From the NCBI GenBank assembly GCA_024641505.1, contig JAHECY010000018.1:1-50764 (forward strand): a DNA stretch of 50,764 nt. The letters are read 5' to 3'. Position 1 is the stretch's first letter, and each line of letters opens with the position of its first letter. Below, piece after piece: positions 1-7,869 of the stretch. The DNA comes from Gammaproteobacteria bacterium. Lineage in GTDB: Bacteria; Pseudomonadota; Gammaproteobacteria; SG8-11. Under the pieces are notes generated by a model, which had not been told where the DNA came from, searched no databases, and saw only the letters and a list, made by a program, of their open reading frames with translations. Position numbers and translations under genes: made by a program.

Positions 1-2
1 AG

Positions 3-65
3 GGTTTTCAGGATTTTCTCGCGGGTAAACAGTACCCTTTGGAGATTTTAGTGAATCTGCTCTGA
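3..65 (+). CDS. C-terminal tail of a probable Nudix hydrolase (NudJ-like), truncated by window edge
   Basis: Frame 3 is open from the window edge to a TGA at 63-65. It encodes a 20-residue tail containing AGKQYPLEIL. The pattern 'aG-x-x-YPLE-hydrophobic' is what I recall at the C-terminus of NudJ-type Nudix hydrolases, which are often the gene just before mnmA in gammaproteobacteria. Neighbourhood and motif both support the call, but only the last 20 codons are visible and the Nudix box itself lies outside the window. Confidence 0.5.
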   Translation, partial: GFQDFLAGKQYPLEILVNLL

Positions 66-121
66 AATTATGGTCAATTTTCAGTTAAAATGCCGCCCTG
101 ACTCAATAAATACGCCAACTA

Positions 122-1255
122 ATGTATACGGTCGCCGACAACTGCTCATTTACTGATGCCTCCACCCGGTCCCAACCACGCGCCAAAGTCGTGGTGGGTC
201 TATCCGGCGGCGTCGATTCTTCGGTCGCCGCCAGCCTGCTGCGCGCGGAGTTCGACGTCAGCGCATTGTTCATGAAAAACTGGGAAGAAGACGATACCAC
301 CGGCCATTGTTCCGCTGCCGTTGACCTGAAAGATGCCCAAAGTGTCGCCCGCCACCTGTCCCTGCCTCTGGTGACGCGCAATTTTGCCGCGGAATATTGG
401 GAGCGGGTATTTGAGCACTGCCTCGACGAGTTTCGGCGCGGCCGCACACCTAATCCGGATATCCTGTGTAACCGGGAAATCAAATTCAATGTCTTTCTGG
501 AACAGGCGCTGGCATTGGGTGCGCGTTTTATCGCCACCGGTCACTATGCGCGCAAGGTGGCGGGTAAAGACGGTTGGTTACTAGGCACCGCCCGGGATGG
601 TGCCAAGGACCAGACTTACTTTCTCTATACCCTGGGACAACGGCAGCTGGAACACAGCTTGTTTCCCTTAGGCTCGCTCACCAAGGACGAGGTGCGACAC
701 ATCGCCCGCCGCGAAGGCTTGGTCACCCACGGCAAGAAGGACAGCACCGGCATTTGTTTCATTGGCGAACGCAATTTCAAGCCTTTCCTGATGCGTTATC
801 TGCCGGCACAACCGGGCGATATTCGCACCCCCGAGGGTAAAGTGATCGGCACCCACGACGGATTGATGTATCACACCCTGGGGCAGCGCAAAGGCCTGGG
901 CATCGGCGGCCTCAAGGACGCAACGGAATCGCCCTGGTATGTAGTGGCCAAGAACCTTGAGGAAAATGCCTTGATCGTTGCCCAGGGGCATGATCACCCA
1001 TTGTTGTTCAGCTCGCGATTGACCGCGGTCGACCTGCATTGGGTTGCCGGCGCTGCGCCCGCGTTGCCATTGCACTGTCACTGCAAGACCCGTTATCGCC
1101 AGCCGGATCAGGCGTGCACGATCACCCAACTCGAGGCGGACTCCGCCACGGTGGTATTCAATCGGCCGCAACGCGCGGTCACCCTGGGACAGTCCGTCGT
1201 ATTTTACAACGGTGATATCTGTCTGGGTGGCGGTATAATCGAAACCACCCACTAA
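122..1255 (+). CDS. mnmA: tRNA-specific 2-thiouridylase MnmA
   Basis: MnmA installs the 2-thio group on the wobble uridine (U34) of tRNA-Lys, -Glu and -Gln. It activates the base with ATP and takes sulfur through the Tus relay. The P-loop SGGVDSS sits at residues 28-34. The two catalytic cysteines are visible as Cys116 in [12 protein letters not shown] and Cys212 in [11 protein letters not shown], where the family expects them. The ATG at 122 has no clear Shine-Dalgarno, but no other ATG lies before the P-loop. The 377-residue length is slightly longer than E. coli MnmA because of an N-terminal extension of about 15 residues. hflD follows 22 bp later, the classic pairing, and the two are probably cotranscribed. 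Confidence 0.96.
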   Translation: MYTVADNCSFTDASTRSQPRAKVVVGLSGGVDSSVAASLLRAEFDVSALFMKNWEEDDTTGHCSAAVDLKDAQSVARHLSLPLVTRNFAAEYWERVFEHCLDEFRRGRTPNPDILCNREIKFNVFLEQALALGARFIATGHYARKVAGKDGWLLGTARDGAKDQTYFLYTLGQRQLEHSLFPLGSLTKDEVRHIARREGLVTHGKKDSTGICFIGERNFKPFLMRYLPAQPGDIRTPEGKVIGTHDGLMYHTLGQRKGLGIGGLKDATESPWYVVAKNLEENALIVAQGHDHPLLFSSRLTAVDLHWVAGAAPALPLHCHCKTRYRQPDQACTITQLEADSATVVFNRPQRAVTLGQSVVFYNGDICLGGGIIETTH

Positions 1256-1277
1256 CCAGACAAGAGCAGTTACCCGC

Positions 1278-1907
1278 ATGGCCCAGACCATCAAGGACCG
1301 TACCCTCGCCCTGGCCGGCACGTTTCAGGCCGCCTATCTTGTGCATCAGATCGCCACCCAGGGCATGACGGATAACGCCGCCCTGGAATCCAGCATCAAC
1401 AGCATCTTTAAAATCGATACGGATTCCGTGGAGGATGTCTATGGCGACATCAACGGCGTGATCACCGGCTTGTCGGTGCTGAAGCGGCAGCTGAGTAATG
1501 ACCGCCATCGCTACGACATGCAGGTTACCCAATACGTGGTTGCATTGTTACATCTGGCGAAGAAGCTGACCAAAAAACCGCAAGTTCTGCAGCAAATAGC
1601 CGAAGGTATATCCGGAGCGACCGAGCAGGCGAAGTTATTCCATAACGGTCATGATAACGTTATCGCGCGTCTGGCGGACATCTACCAAAAAACAGTCAGC
1701 ACCATACCGCCAAAGATCATCGTCCAGGGGCAGCATGGACACTTGTCCAATCCGAACAACGCCAACAAAGTGCGCGCCATCCTGCTGGCGGGTATCCGTT
1801 CCGCGATATTGTGGATGCAGTGTGGGGGCGCACGCTGGCAGGTATTGTTTCAGCGCAAATCATACGTGACCGAGACAGTGCGTATTCTGGCCCTGCTGCG
1901 TCAGTAG
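1278..1907 (+). CDS. hflD: high frequency lysogenization protein HflD homologue
   Basis: The 209-residue, largely helical protein begins MAQTIKDRTLALAGTFQAA, the recognisable HflD opening, and matches the family in length. In E. coli, HflD is a peripheral inner-membrane protein that affects the lambda lysis-lysogeny choice by binding the CII activator. Its normal housekeeping role is unclear. It lies 22 bp after mnmA on the same strand, the widespread gammaproteobacterial mnmA-hflD order, so I assign it by both sequence and context. Confidence 0.9.
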   Translation: MAQTIKDRTLALAGTFQAAYLVHQIATQGMTDNAALESSINSIFKIDTDSVEDVYGDINGVITGLSVLKRQLSNDRHRYDMQVTQYVVALLHLAKKLTKKPQVLQQIAEGISGATEQAKLFHNGHDNVIARLADIYQKTVSTIPPKIIVQGQHGHLSNPNNANKVRAILLAGIRSAILWMQCGGARWQVLFQRKSYVTETVRILALLRQ

Positions 1908-1986
1908 GCACTGGCAGCCTGATGCACAGGTAACGGCGGCAAATTCACCTTGACTATATTCACCATACGCAGCGAGTAAGATGTAA

Positions 1987-2862
1987 ATGGCAACAGAAAA
2001 AATGGATAGCAAAGAACTGGGGTTGGTCCTGGGTCAACAGATACTGGGCGTCGACGATTTGCATTACGGATTGTGGGAAAGCGATATCGAACTCAACTAC
2101 CACAACGTCACCCAGGCCCAGCAACGCTACACGGAGAAACTGCTGTCCGCATTCCCTCCTCCCGAGCAGTCGGTGCGCGTGCTGGATATCGGCTGCGGCA
2201 CCGGTCACATCATGTCGCAAATGCTCGCCCGTGGTTATCTCGCGGACGGTGTGATTCCGGCGGCGGGCCTGAGCAAACTGGTGCAACAGCGCTTGCAGGC
2301 ATTTCCCGGCAATACCAGCAAGATTTTCGAATGCACGTTCGAGGAGTTTCCAGCGGATGCCTACCGCGCTTATTATGACGTCGCCTTGTTCAGTGAAAGT
2401 TTCCAATACATCCCGATGAAAGACTCCTTGCCGCTGCTGGCGCAGATCCTCAAACCCGGCGGTATCGTGGTGATTTGTGATTTTTTCAAGACCGAGCACC
2501 ACAAGGACGGACTCCCCGGTGATCGCAGTTTCGGCGGCGGCCATCGCCTGACCAACTTTTACGAGGCCCTGCACAACAGCCAGCTGCAACTGGAAATCGA
2601 CCAGGACATCACCAAGCAGGTCAGCCCGAACATCGACCTGCTCAACGATTTTCTCATGCATAAGGTGAAACCGGTCAGCGAAACCCTGGGACATTACCTG
2701 CAGAGCAATTACCCCAAGTCCTACTGGCTGGCCAGCAAGCTGTTGCGCAAAAAACTCGATCGCATGCAGTACAAATACTTTTCCGGTTACCGCAGCGCGG
2801 AAGTGTTTGAACGTTACAAGAGTTATCGTTTTATCGTGTGTCGTTTACCAAAAAACAACTGA
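1987..2862 (+). CDS. class I SAM-dependent methyltransferase, substrate unknown
   Basis: This 291-residue protein has a clear class I methyltransferase core. Motif I is VLDIGCGTGH near residues 65-74, a SESFQY segment matches motif IV, and ILKPGGIVVI matches motif VI. The usual acidic ribose-binding residue after beta-2 is not evident: the segment reads DGVIPAAGLSK instead of a G-x-D-x-S pattern, so SAM binding may differ in detail. A helical, Lys/Arg-rich C-terminal part of about 100 residues may supply substrate specificity. The start is the ATG at 1987, preceded by GAGTAAG; an ATG at 1981 is immediately followed by a stop. It is on the same strand as mnmA-hflD after an 80-bp gap. Substrate unknown. 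Confidence 0.8.
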   Translation: MATEKMDSKELGLVLGQQILGVDDLHYGLWESDIELNYHNVTQAQQRYTEKLLSAFPPPEQSVRVLDIGCGTGHIMSQMLARGYLADGVIPAAGLSKLVQQRLQAFPGNTSKIFECTFEEFPADAYRAYYDVALFSESFQYIPMKDSLPLLAQILKPGGIVVICDFFKTEHHKDGLPGDRSFGGGHRLTNFYEALHNSQLQLEIDQDITKQVSPNIDLLNDFLMHKVKPVSETLGHYLQSNYPKSYWLASKLLRKKLDRMQYKYFSGYRSAEVFERYKSYRFIVCRLPKNN

Positions 2863-2967
2863 ATCCCACGCCAGCTCGTACCTCCCGCGCATCACACCGT
2901 CACGGTATGAGCGCAGGGTGCAAGCCTGTATAAAAGCGCCGCCGCGCATTATGCAACGTCACTGATT

Positions 2968-2992
2968 GTAGGGTGCGTATGACGCACCCTAC
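2968..2992. terminator. perfect 11-bp palindrome between convergent genes (REP-like / bidirectional terminator)
   Basis: GTAGGGTGCGT and ACGCACCCTAC form an 11-bp perfect stem around a 3-base loop (ATG). It lies in the 169-bp gap between two genes converging from both sides. There is no strong T-tract on either side. It may act as a bidirectional transcription barrier or be a dispersed REP-like palindrome; one copy in the window cannot separate the two. Confidence 0.55.
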
Positions 2993-3031
2993 TCGACACC
3001 ATGCCTGGGTGTATGCACCGAGAGCACCGCA

Positions 3032-4396
3032 TCACCACAACTGCTCCAGCGCCTCGCTCAGCCGCTGCACCGGCACGATTTCCAAACCTTCGATGCGGGT
3101 CTGCTTGCCGGCGTTGGCGGCGGGCACGATGGCGCGGGAAAAACCATGCTTCGCCGCTTCTTTCAACCGGTCCGCGCCGGCTTGAATGGGACGCACCTCG
3201 CCCGCCAGCCCCACTTCGCCAAATAACACCAGCCCCGTTTGGGGCGCGCGGTTGCGCAGACTCGACAGCACCGCGCTCAACACCGCCAGGTCCGCCCCGG
3301 TTTCGGTGACGCGCATACCCCCTACCACATTCACGAACACATCCTGATCGTAGGTCGTGATCTGGGCGTGGCGATGCAGCACCGCCAGCAACATGGCCAG
3401 CCGATTTTGCTCCAACCCCAAAGTGACACGGCGCGGGTTGGCCAAATGGCTGTCATCGACCAGGGCTTGCACCTCCACCAGAAGAGGCCGGCTGCCTTCG
3501 CGCGTGACCAGTATCGTGCTCCCGGGTATCGGTTGTTGATGACGCGACAAGAATATCGCGGATGGATTGGTCACCACCCGTAGACCGCCCTCGAGCATGG
3601 CGAACACACCCAGTTCATTCACCGGGCCGAAGCGATTCTTGACCGCGCGCAACATGCGATATTGATTGCTGGCCTCGCCTTCAAAATACAGCACCGTATC
3701 CACCATGTGCTCCAGCACCCGTGGTCCGGCCAGCGCGCCTTCCTTGGTAACATGCCCGACAATAAAAATCGCGGTCCCGGATTGTTTGGCGAACCGTACC
3801 AGGAGCGCGGTGCTTTCCCGTAATTGACTGACACTGCCGGGCGCGCTGGCCAGCGCATCGGTAAATACCGTTTGAATAGAATCAATCACCAGTACTTGCG
3901 GTTGTTCCTGGCGAATGATGTCCAGAATCCGTTCCACATGGGTTTCCGTGACCAGCTTCATCGGCACCTGTTCCAGTCCCAGGCGCTGCGCCCGAATTCG
4001 GATCTGCTGCAGCGATTCCTCGCCGGTGACATAGAGCGTCGACACCTGTTGACTGACGGCCGCCAACAACTGCAATAATAAAGTAGACTTGCCAATTCCC
4101 GGATCACCGCCGATCATGGTGACTGAACCGCTGACGATGCCACCCCCCAAGACCCGATCCAACTCCGAAAGACCGGAAACAATACGGGTATCCCGGTGTA
4201 CCGTAATACTCTCAAAGGTCTGCACGGCGCTGACCTCGCCGCTGTAGCCGCGGCCCCGACCAGTACCCTTAACCTCTATTGCCCTCGTTTCCTCAAGGGT
4301 ATTCCATGCGCCACAGTCGCCGCACTGGCCCGACCATTTATTTTGCCGGGAACCGCAGGCATTACACACATAAACCATTCGGTCCGTTTTGGCCAA
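3032..4396 (-). CDS. radA: DNA repair protein RadA (Sms)
   Basis: RadA is a RecA-like ATPase that drives branch migration of recombination intermediates. All hallmark parts are visible: an N-terminal C4 zinc finger (Cys11, Cys14, Cys25, Cys28), a Walker A motif GDPGIGKST at 97-105, the KNRFG signature at 253-257, and a C-terminal Lon-like domain. The length of 454 residues is typical. The chosen start is a TTG at 4396: it gives the family-typical MAK... opening and has GGGAG about nine bases upstream. An in-frame ATG at 4378 is the alternative. The gene diverges from the ubiE-like methyltransferase gene. Confidence 0.95.
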   Translation of the reverse strand: MAKTDRMVYVCNACGSRQNKWSGQCGDCGAWNTLEETRAIEVKGTGRGRGYSGEVSAVQTFESITVHRDTRIVSGLSELDRVLGGGIVSGSVTMIGGDPGIGKSTLLLQLLAAVSQQVSTLYVTGEESLQQIRIRAQRLGLEQVPMKLVTETHVERILDIIRQEQPQVLVIDSIQTVFTDALASAPGSVSQLRESTALLVRFAKQSGTAIFIVGHVTKEGALAGPRVLEHMVDTVLYFEGEASNQYRMLRAVKNRFGPVNELGVFAMLEGGLRVVTNPSAIFLSRHQQPIPGSTILVTREGSRPLLVEVQALVDDSHLANPRRVTLGLEQNRLAMLLAVLHRHAQITTYDQDVFVNVVGGMRVTETGADLAVLSAVLSSLRNRAPQTGLVLFGEVGLAGEVRPIQAGADRLKEAAKHGFSRAIVPAANAGKQTRIEGLEIVPVQRLSEALEQLW

Positions 4397-4560
4397 GAAG
4401 CATCTCCCACCATTTATTGCTCCGCATCATACCACCGGTCAGTCAGTTTCCCGCGCCCAGGCCAAGCGCATTGTGGCTCACAACCCACCGTATGCGGCGA
4501 TCGGTCATCCTGTCACCACTGCGCGGGAATCCGCCGCTCGGACGTTGTTTATCTATGGGT

Positions 4561-4583
4561 TTCTAGCGGGGCATCTGCTAGAA
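4561..4583. promoter_or_regulatory. perfect 7-bp inverted repeat just upstream of the ubiE-like gene
   Basis: TTCTAGC, nine bases, GCTAGAA forms a perfect dyad ending nine bases before the ATG at 4593, in the radA/ubiE-like divergent spacer. TAGAAT within the right arm resembles a -10 hexamer, which would give a very short leader. It could be an operator or an RNA hairpin covering the start region. Function is inferred only. Confidence 0.35.
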
Positions 4584-4592
4584 TCTTTCGCC

Positions 4593-5363
4593 ATGAAAAA
4601 CGATACTCATATTACACCTGAAAATCACGTCAAGGCCCCACATCCCATCCTGAAAGACTATTACGAGGATGAGGGTGCGCGTAAACAATTCGTGCGCGGC
4701 ATCTTTGACCGTACCGCCCAGAATTATGATCGCGTGGAACGCATGATGGCCTTTGGTTCCGGTTCCTGGCACCGACGCCAATGCCTGTTAAAGGCCGGTT
4801 TGAAAGAAGGCATGGAAGTGCTGGACGTAGCCATGGGCACCGGCCTGGTGGCCCGGGAAGCCATCGGCATTGTCGGCGATCCCAGCAAGGTGATCGGTCT
4901 GGATCCCAGCGCCGGCATGCTGGCGGAAGCCCGAAAATTGCTCAATGTGCCGACAATTCAGGCCATGGGCGAACAACTGCCGGTGCCGGCGAATCAGTTC
5001 GATTTCCTGAGCATGGGCTATGCGCTGCGCCACCTGTCCAATCTGGAGCAGGTGTTCAGCGAATATTTCCGGGTGCTGAAGCCGGGCGGTACGGTGTGCA
5101 TACTGGAAATCACCCGCCCCAAGTATAAAATTTCGACACTGCTTCTCAAAGCGTACATGAAAGGCATCGTCCCGCTGCTTACCCGCCTGACGACCCGGCA
5201 TGGAGAAACGGTCTTGTTGTTCGAGTACTACTGGGACACGATCGAAGCCTGTGTAGCGCCGGAAAAAGTGCTGGAGGCATTGCGCAATGTTGGTTTTGCG
5301 GAAGTAACCCGACGCACCGAACTGAGCATTTTCTCGGCCTATACCGGCAAGAAACCGGGTTGA
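4593..5363 (+). CDS. UbiE/COQ5-like class I SAM-dependent methyltransferase
   Basis: This 256-residue methyltransferase has a UbiE-like layout. RGIFDRTAQNYDRV is followed by motif I VLDVAMGTGL near residues 76-85, then GYALRHLSNLEQVFSEYFRVLKPGG and a closing EVTRRTELSIFSAYTG. UbiE methylates ubiquinone and menaquinone precursors at ring carbon 5 (the C-methylation step). This protein lacks some strict UbiE signatures and stands apart from ubiB/ubiJ, so the substrate is uncertain; a quinone-like or lipid substrate is plausible. The open frame extends upstream to 4389, but that part overlaps radA. The ATG at 4593 starts at the conserved domain. Confidence 0.8.
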   Translation: MKNDTHITPENHVKAPHPILKDYYEDEGARKQFVRGIFDRTAQNYDRVERMMAFGSGSWHRRQCLLKAGLKEGMEVLDVAMGTGLVAREAIGIVGDPSKVIGLDPSAGMLAEARKLLNVPTIQAMGEQLPVPANQFDFLSMGYALRHLSNLEQVFSEYFRVLKPGGTVCILEITRPKYKISTLLLKAYMKGIVPLLTRLTTRHGETVLLFEYYWDTIEACVAPEKVLEALRNVGFAEVTRRTELSIFSAYTGKKPG

Positions 5364-5394
5364 CCTCGCTGCCGACCCGCCAGGCTGTTTAACG

Positions 5395-5703
5395 CTAGGC
5401 TATTTCGAAAAGACTGTGAAAATTCGTAAGTTTGATCAACTGCAGCAACTCCTTGCTGCAGTTGATCAACTTGATCTGCGCCTGGTCACCACCGGCTCGC
5501 TCCCGCAGCAGTAACAGCATCCCCAAAGCCGCGCTGTCCATATATTCCGTATACGCGAGATCCACGACAAATCGGAGCTGTGATGGATCAACCCGCTCGT
5601 AGGCATCGCGGAAGTCTTTATGCACGTCGTAGGTAAATCGGCCATGCACGGTGATGGTCATTTCGCCAGCTTCCTTGGAAAGCTTAGTTGTCACATTACT
5701 CAT
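5395..5703 (-). CDS. STAS-domain protein (anti-sigma factor antagonist type)
   Basis: The protein is 102 residues and consists of a single STAS domain. The phosphorylation loop is present as YMDSAALGMLLLL with Ser57 at the canonical regulatory position, and the FVVDLAYTEYMDS strand-loop is typical of SpoIIAA/RsbV-like proteins. Such proteins bind a partner kinase or anti-sigma factor and are switched by serine phosphorylation. No partner kinase or phosphatase gene is adjacent, so the partner is probably encoded elsewhere. The ATG at 5703 has a GGGG-rich ribosome site in front. It is followed downstream on the other strand by the ubiE-like gene, making the pair convergent. Confidence 0.9.
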   Translation of the reverse strand: MSNVTTKLSKEAGEMTITVHGRFTYDVHKDFRDAYERVDPSQLRFVVDLAYTEYMDSAALGMLLLLRERAGGDQAQIKLINCSKELLQLIKLTNFHSLFEIA

Positions 5704-5919
5704 TGCAGCCCCCTGGGTAAGTAGCTAATACTAGCCGAATATTCCTCATTGTCTAATCTCCGTCATCGATCCGCGTGCCAGCAAGGACCATGATGCCGCA
5801 TCCCACGTGGGCACCATCGCCGGCACACCCGCGACACCCGCATTTATCCCGTCAAATAATTGTTTATTTGCGCCGATACAATGCTTACCAACCAACGAAA
5901 AGATTCCGGGCAGAATTCC

Positions 5920-6759
5920 ATGAAAAAATTGCGCCACTTGCTACGCATCGTGACTACCATTTTTATCTTATGGGTTTGCGTCACAGCACATGCTGCCGAC
6001 ACGGATGCGCTCACTATCTATCGTGATTCCGGTATTGCCGCCCAGGTCAACAGTTTTCCCGCCACGGTCATCGCCAGCCTGCATTATGCGCAGGCCCACG
6101 AAACTGCCGCTAAGGTGATCTCCAAGGACGACTTGCGGGAAATTGGCGCCCTCGTCAACAAGTCCTTTGATGAGGAGTTATCACAGGGCGTGGCGTTAAA
6201 CTACATTCAAAAGGAATTATCCCCCGAAGACCTGAAAAATGTTGTCGCCTGGCTGCATTCACCACTCGGCAGAAAGATAAAAGAGATCGAAGAACTGAAC
6301 GGCACCGATCAAAACATGGAAGCCATGGACCAGTTTCTGAGCGAAGTAAGGGCAAATCCGCCGGCGGCAACTTTTTTGCAATCGATAAGCGCATTGGCCA
6401 AAGCCATGCATAGTGAGGAAATCACCGGTGATCTTGCCATCAGTATCATGAAAATGACCCTGAGCAGTGTGCTTGCCGCCTCCGGGTCCCTGACGCAGAG
6501 CAATTATCAAGAACGGGTAGCACCCATCCAAGACCAGAAGGATTCCTTTGTCAAAGGCAGCAGCGGGCAGATCCTTGAATTTCTCCTGTTCACCTACCGC
6601 AATTTGTCCCAGGAGGAACTGGCCAAGTACGTGGAGTTCAATCGTAGCGCCAGTGGCATCCACTACAATGACGTGGTGTACAAAATCTTATCCTCGATTC
6701 TGGATCAAGCCAGCAATCGCTACACGCAAAGTCTATATCTGTGGGGCAGCGACCGCTGA
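5920..6759 (+). CDS. exported DUF2059-like protein of unknown function
   Basis: This 279-residue protein begins MKKLRHLLRIV, followed by a hydrophobic stretch and AHAAD, a standard Sec signal peptide cleaved after Ala. The mature part is helical and contains two DUF2059-like segments: LSPEDLKNVVAWLHSPLGRK and LSQEELAKYVEFNRSASGIH. DUF2059 proteins are periplasmic and functionally uncharacterised. The ATG at 5920 is preferred over upstream in-frame codons because it directly precedes the signal peptide. The last 27 bases overlap the 3' end of the convergent alr gene. Confidence 0.7.
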   Translation: MKKLRHLLRIVTTIFILWVCVTAHAADTDALTIYRDSGIAAQVNSFPATVIASLHYAQAHETAAKVISKDDLREIGALVNKSFDEELSQGVALNYIQKELSPEDLKNVVAWLHSPLGRKIKEIEELNGTDQNMEAMDQFLSEVRANPPAATFLQSISALAKAMHSEEITGDLAISIMKMTLSSVLAASGSLTQSNYQERVAPIQDQKDSFVKGSSGQILEFLLFTYRNLSQEELAKYVEFNRSASGIHYNDVVYKILSSILDQASNRYTQSLYLWGSDR

Positions 6760-7869
6760 GTCACCACGAGGCATAACTTGTACACGCCGGGTAATCCGGC
6801 AAACCAACTCGTAAGGAATGGTACCGGCGCAGCCGGCAATAGTTTCTACCGGCAAGTGTGTACCCCAAAGCTCAACCGCATCACCGATCCGGGCGCCAGG
6901 CTGGGTACGCAAATCTACGGTCAACATATCCATGGAAATTACGCCAATCAGCGGCACCAGCGCACCATTGATCCAGACCGGCGTCAACTCGCGGGTATGG
7001 CGCGGATAGCCATCGCCATAACCGAAGGCCACGACCCCCACCATCATATCCTCAGGACAGGTCCAGGTACGGTTATAACCCACGGTATCGCCCTTGCGGC
7101 AATGCTTGATTTCGATAATTTCGGACGTCACCGTCATCACCGGTCGTAAATCGAAGTGCGCCGCGGAATACTCCGGTACCGGCGATATCCCATAGAGCAT
7201 GATCCCCGGACGCACCCATTGGTGATGAGTGTCCGGCCACAACAGAACAGCAGCGGAATTGGCCAGACTGCGGTCCATACCCGGCGGCAAGGGCGCGCAC
7301 ACCGCATCGAACGCCTGTGCCTGCGTGCGGGTGTAATCATCATCGCGGTTGCCGGCATTAGCCAAGTGACTCATCATTACCACAGGCCAGAATGCACCAC
7401 CAGGCAGCGCCCGCAGGCGCTGCAACACCGGCGCCACCTGCTCCGGCAGAAAACCCAGGCGATGCATCCCGGTTTCCACTTTCAACCATACACGCGGGTG
7501 CCAACCGGATGCGGCCGCGGTTGCCAACGCCTGTTGCAGGAAGGCGATTTGTTCGTCGCTATGCACCACCACGTCCAATTGATGCTGGATGACCGCTTGC
7601 ATTTCACTGTAGGAGAACACGCCTTCCAGCAGCAGGATTGGACTTGAAATACCCGCCTGCCGCAGCTCCAGCGCTTCATCCAGACAGGCCACCCCAAGTG
7701 CGTCCACCCCGGCGGCAGCCAGTGTCTGGCCGCACACCACGGCGCCGTGACCATAGGCGTTGGCCTTGACCACCGCCACCACCCTGGCACCCGGCGCATG
7801 ACGCCGCACTTGAGTCAGGTTGTGGAGCAGTGCCGCCAGGTCCAGTGTCACCCGGGCGGGTCGCGTCAT
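6733..7869 (-). CDS. alr: alanine racemase
   Basis: Alr interconverts L- and D-alanine with PLP, supplying D-Ala for peptidoglycan. The PLP lysine is Lys35 in VVKANAYGHG, and the opposite-face catalytic tyrosine is Tyr265 in DTVGYNRTW. The substrate-site segment VRPGIMLYGISP is also intact. The protein is 378 residues, about 20 longer than E. coli Alr through its C-terminus. The ATG overlaps the dnaB stop by four bases (ATGA), so the two are translationally coupled in the dnaB-alr order familiar from other gammaproteobacteria. Confidence 0.96.
   Translation of the reverse strand: MTRPARVTLDLAALLHNLTQVRRHAPGARVVAVVKANAYGHGAVVCGQTLAAAGVDALGVACLDEALELRQAGISSPILLLEGVFSYSEMQAVIQHQLDVVVHSDEQIAFLQQALATAAASGWHPRVWLKVETGMHRLGFLPEQVAPVLQRLRALPGGAFWPVVMMSHLANAGNRDDDYTRTQAQAFDAVCAPLPPGMDRSLANSAAVLLWPDTHHQWVRPGIMLYGISPVPEYSAAHFDLRPVMTVTSEIIEIKHCRKGDTVGYNRTWTCPEDMMVGVVAFGYGDGYPRHTRELTPVWINGALVPLIGVISMDMLTVDLRTQPGARIGDAVELWGTHLPVETIAGCAGTIPYELVCRITRRVQVMPRGDSAVAAPQI

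Noticed and set aside
4389-4592. N-terminal extension of the ubiE-like gene across the radA start
   Set aside because: It would overlap the radA start region antisense and adds no conserved residues. The ATG at 4593 begins right before the family's conserved helix.
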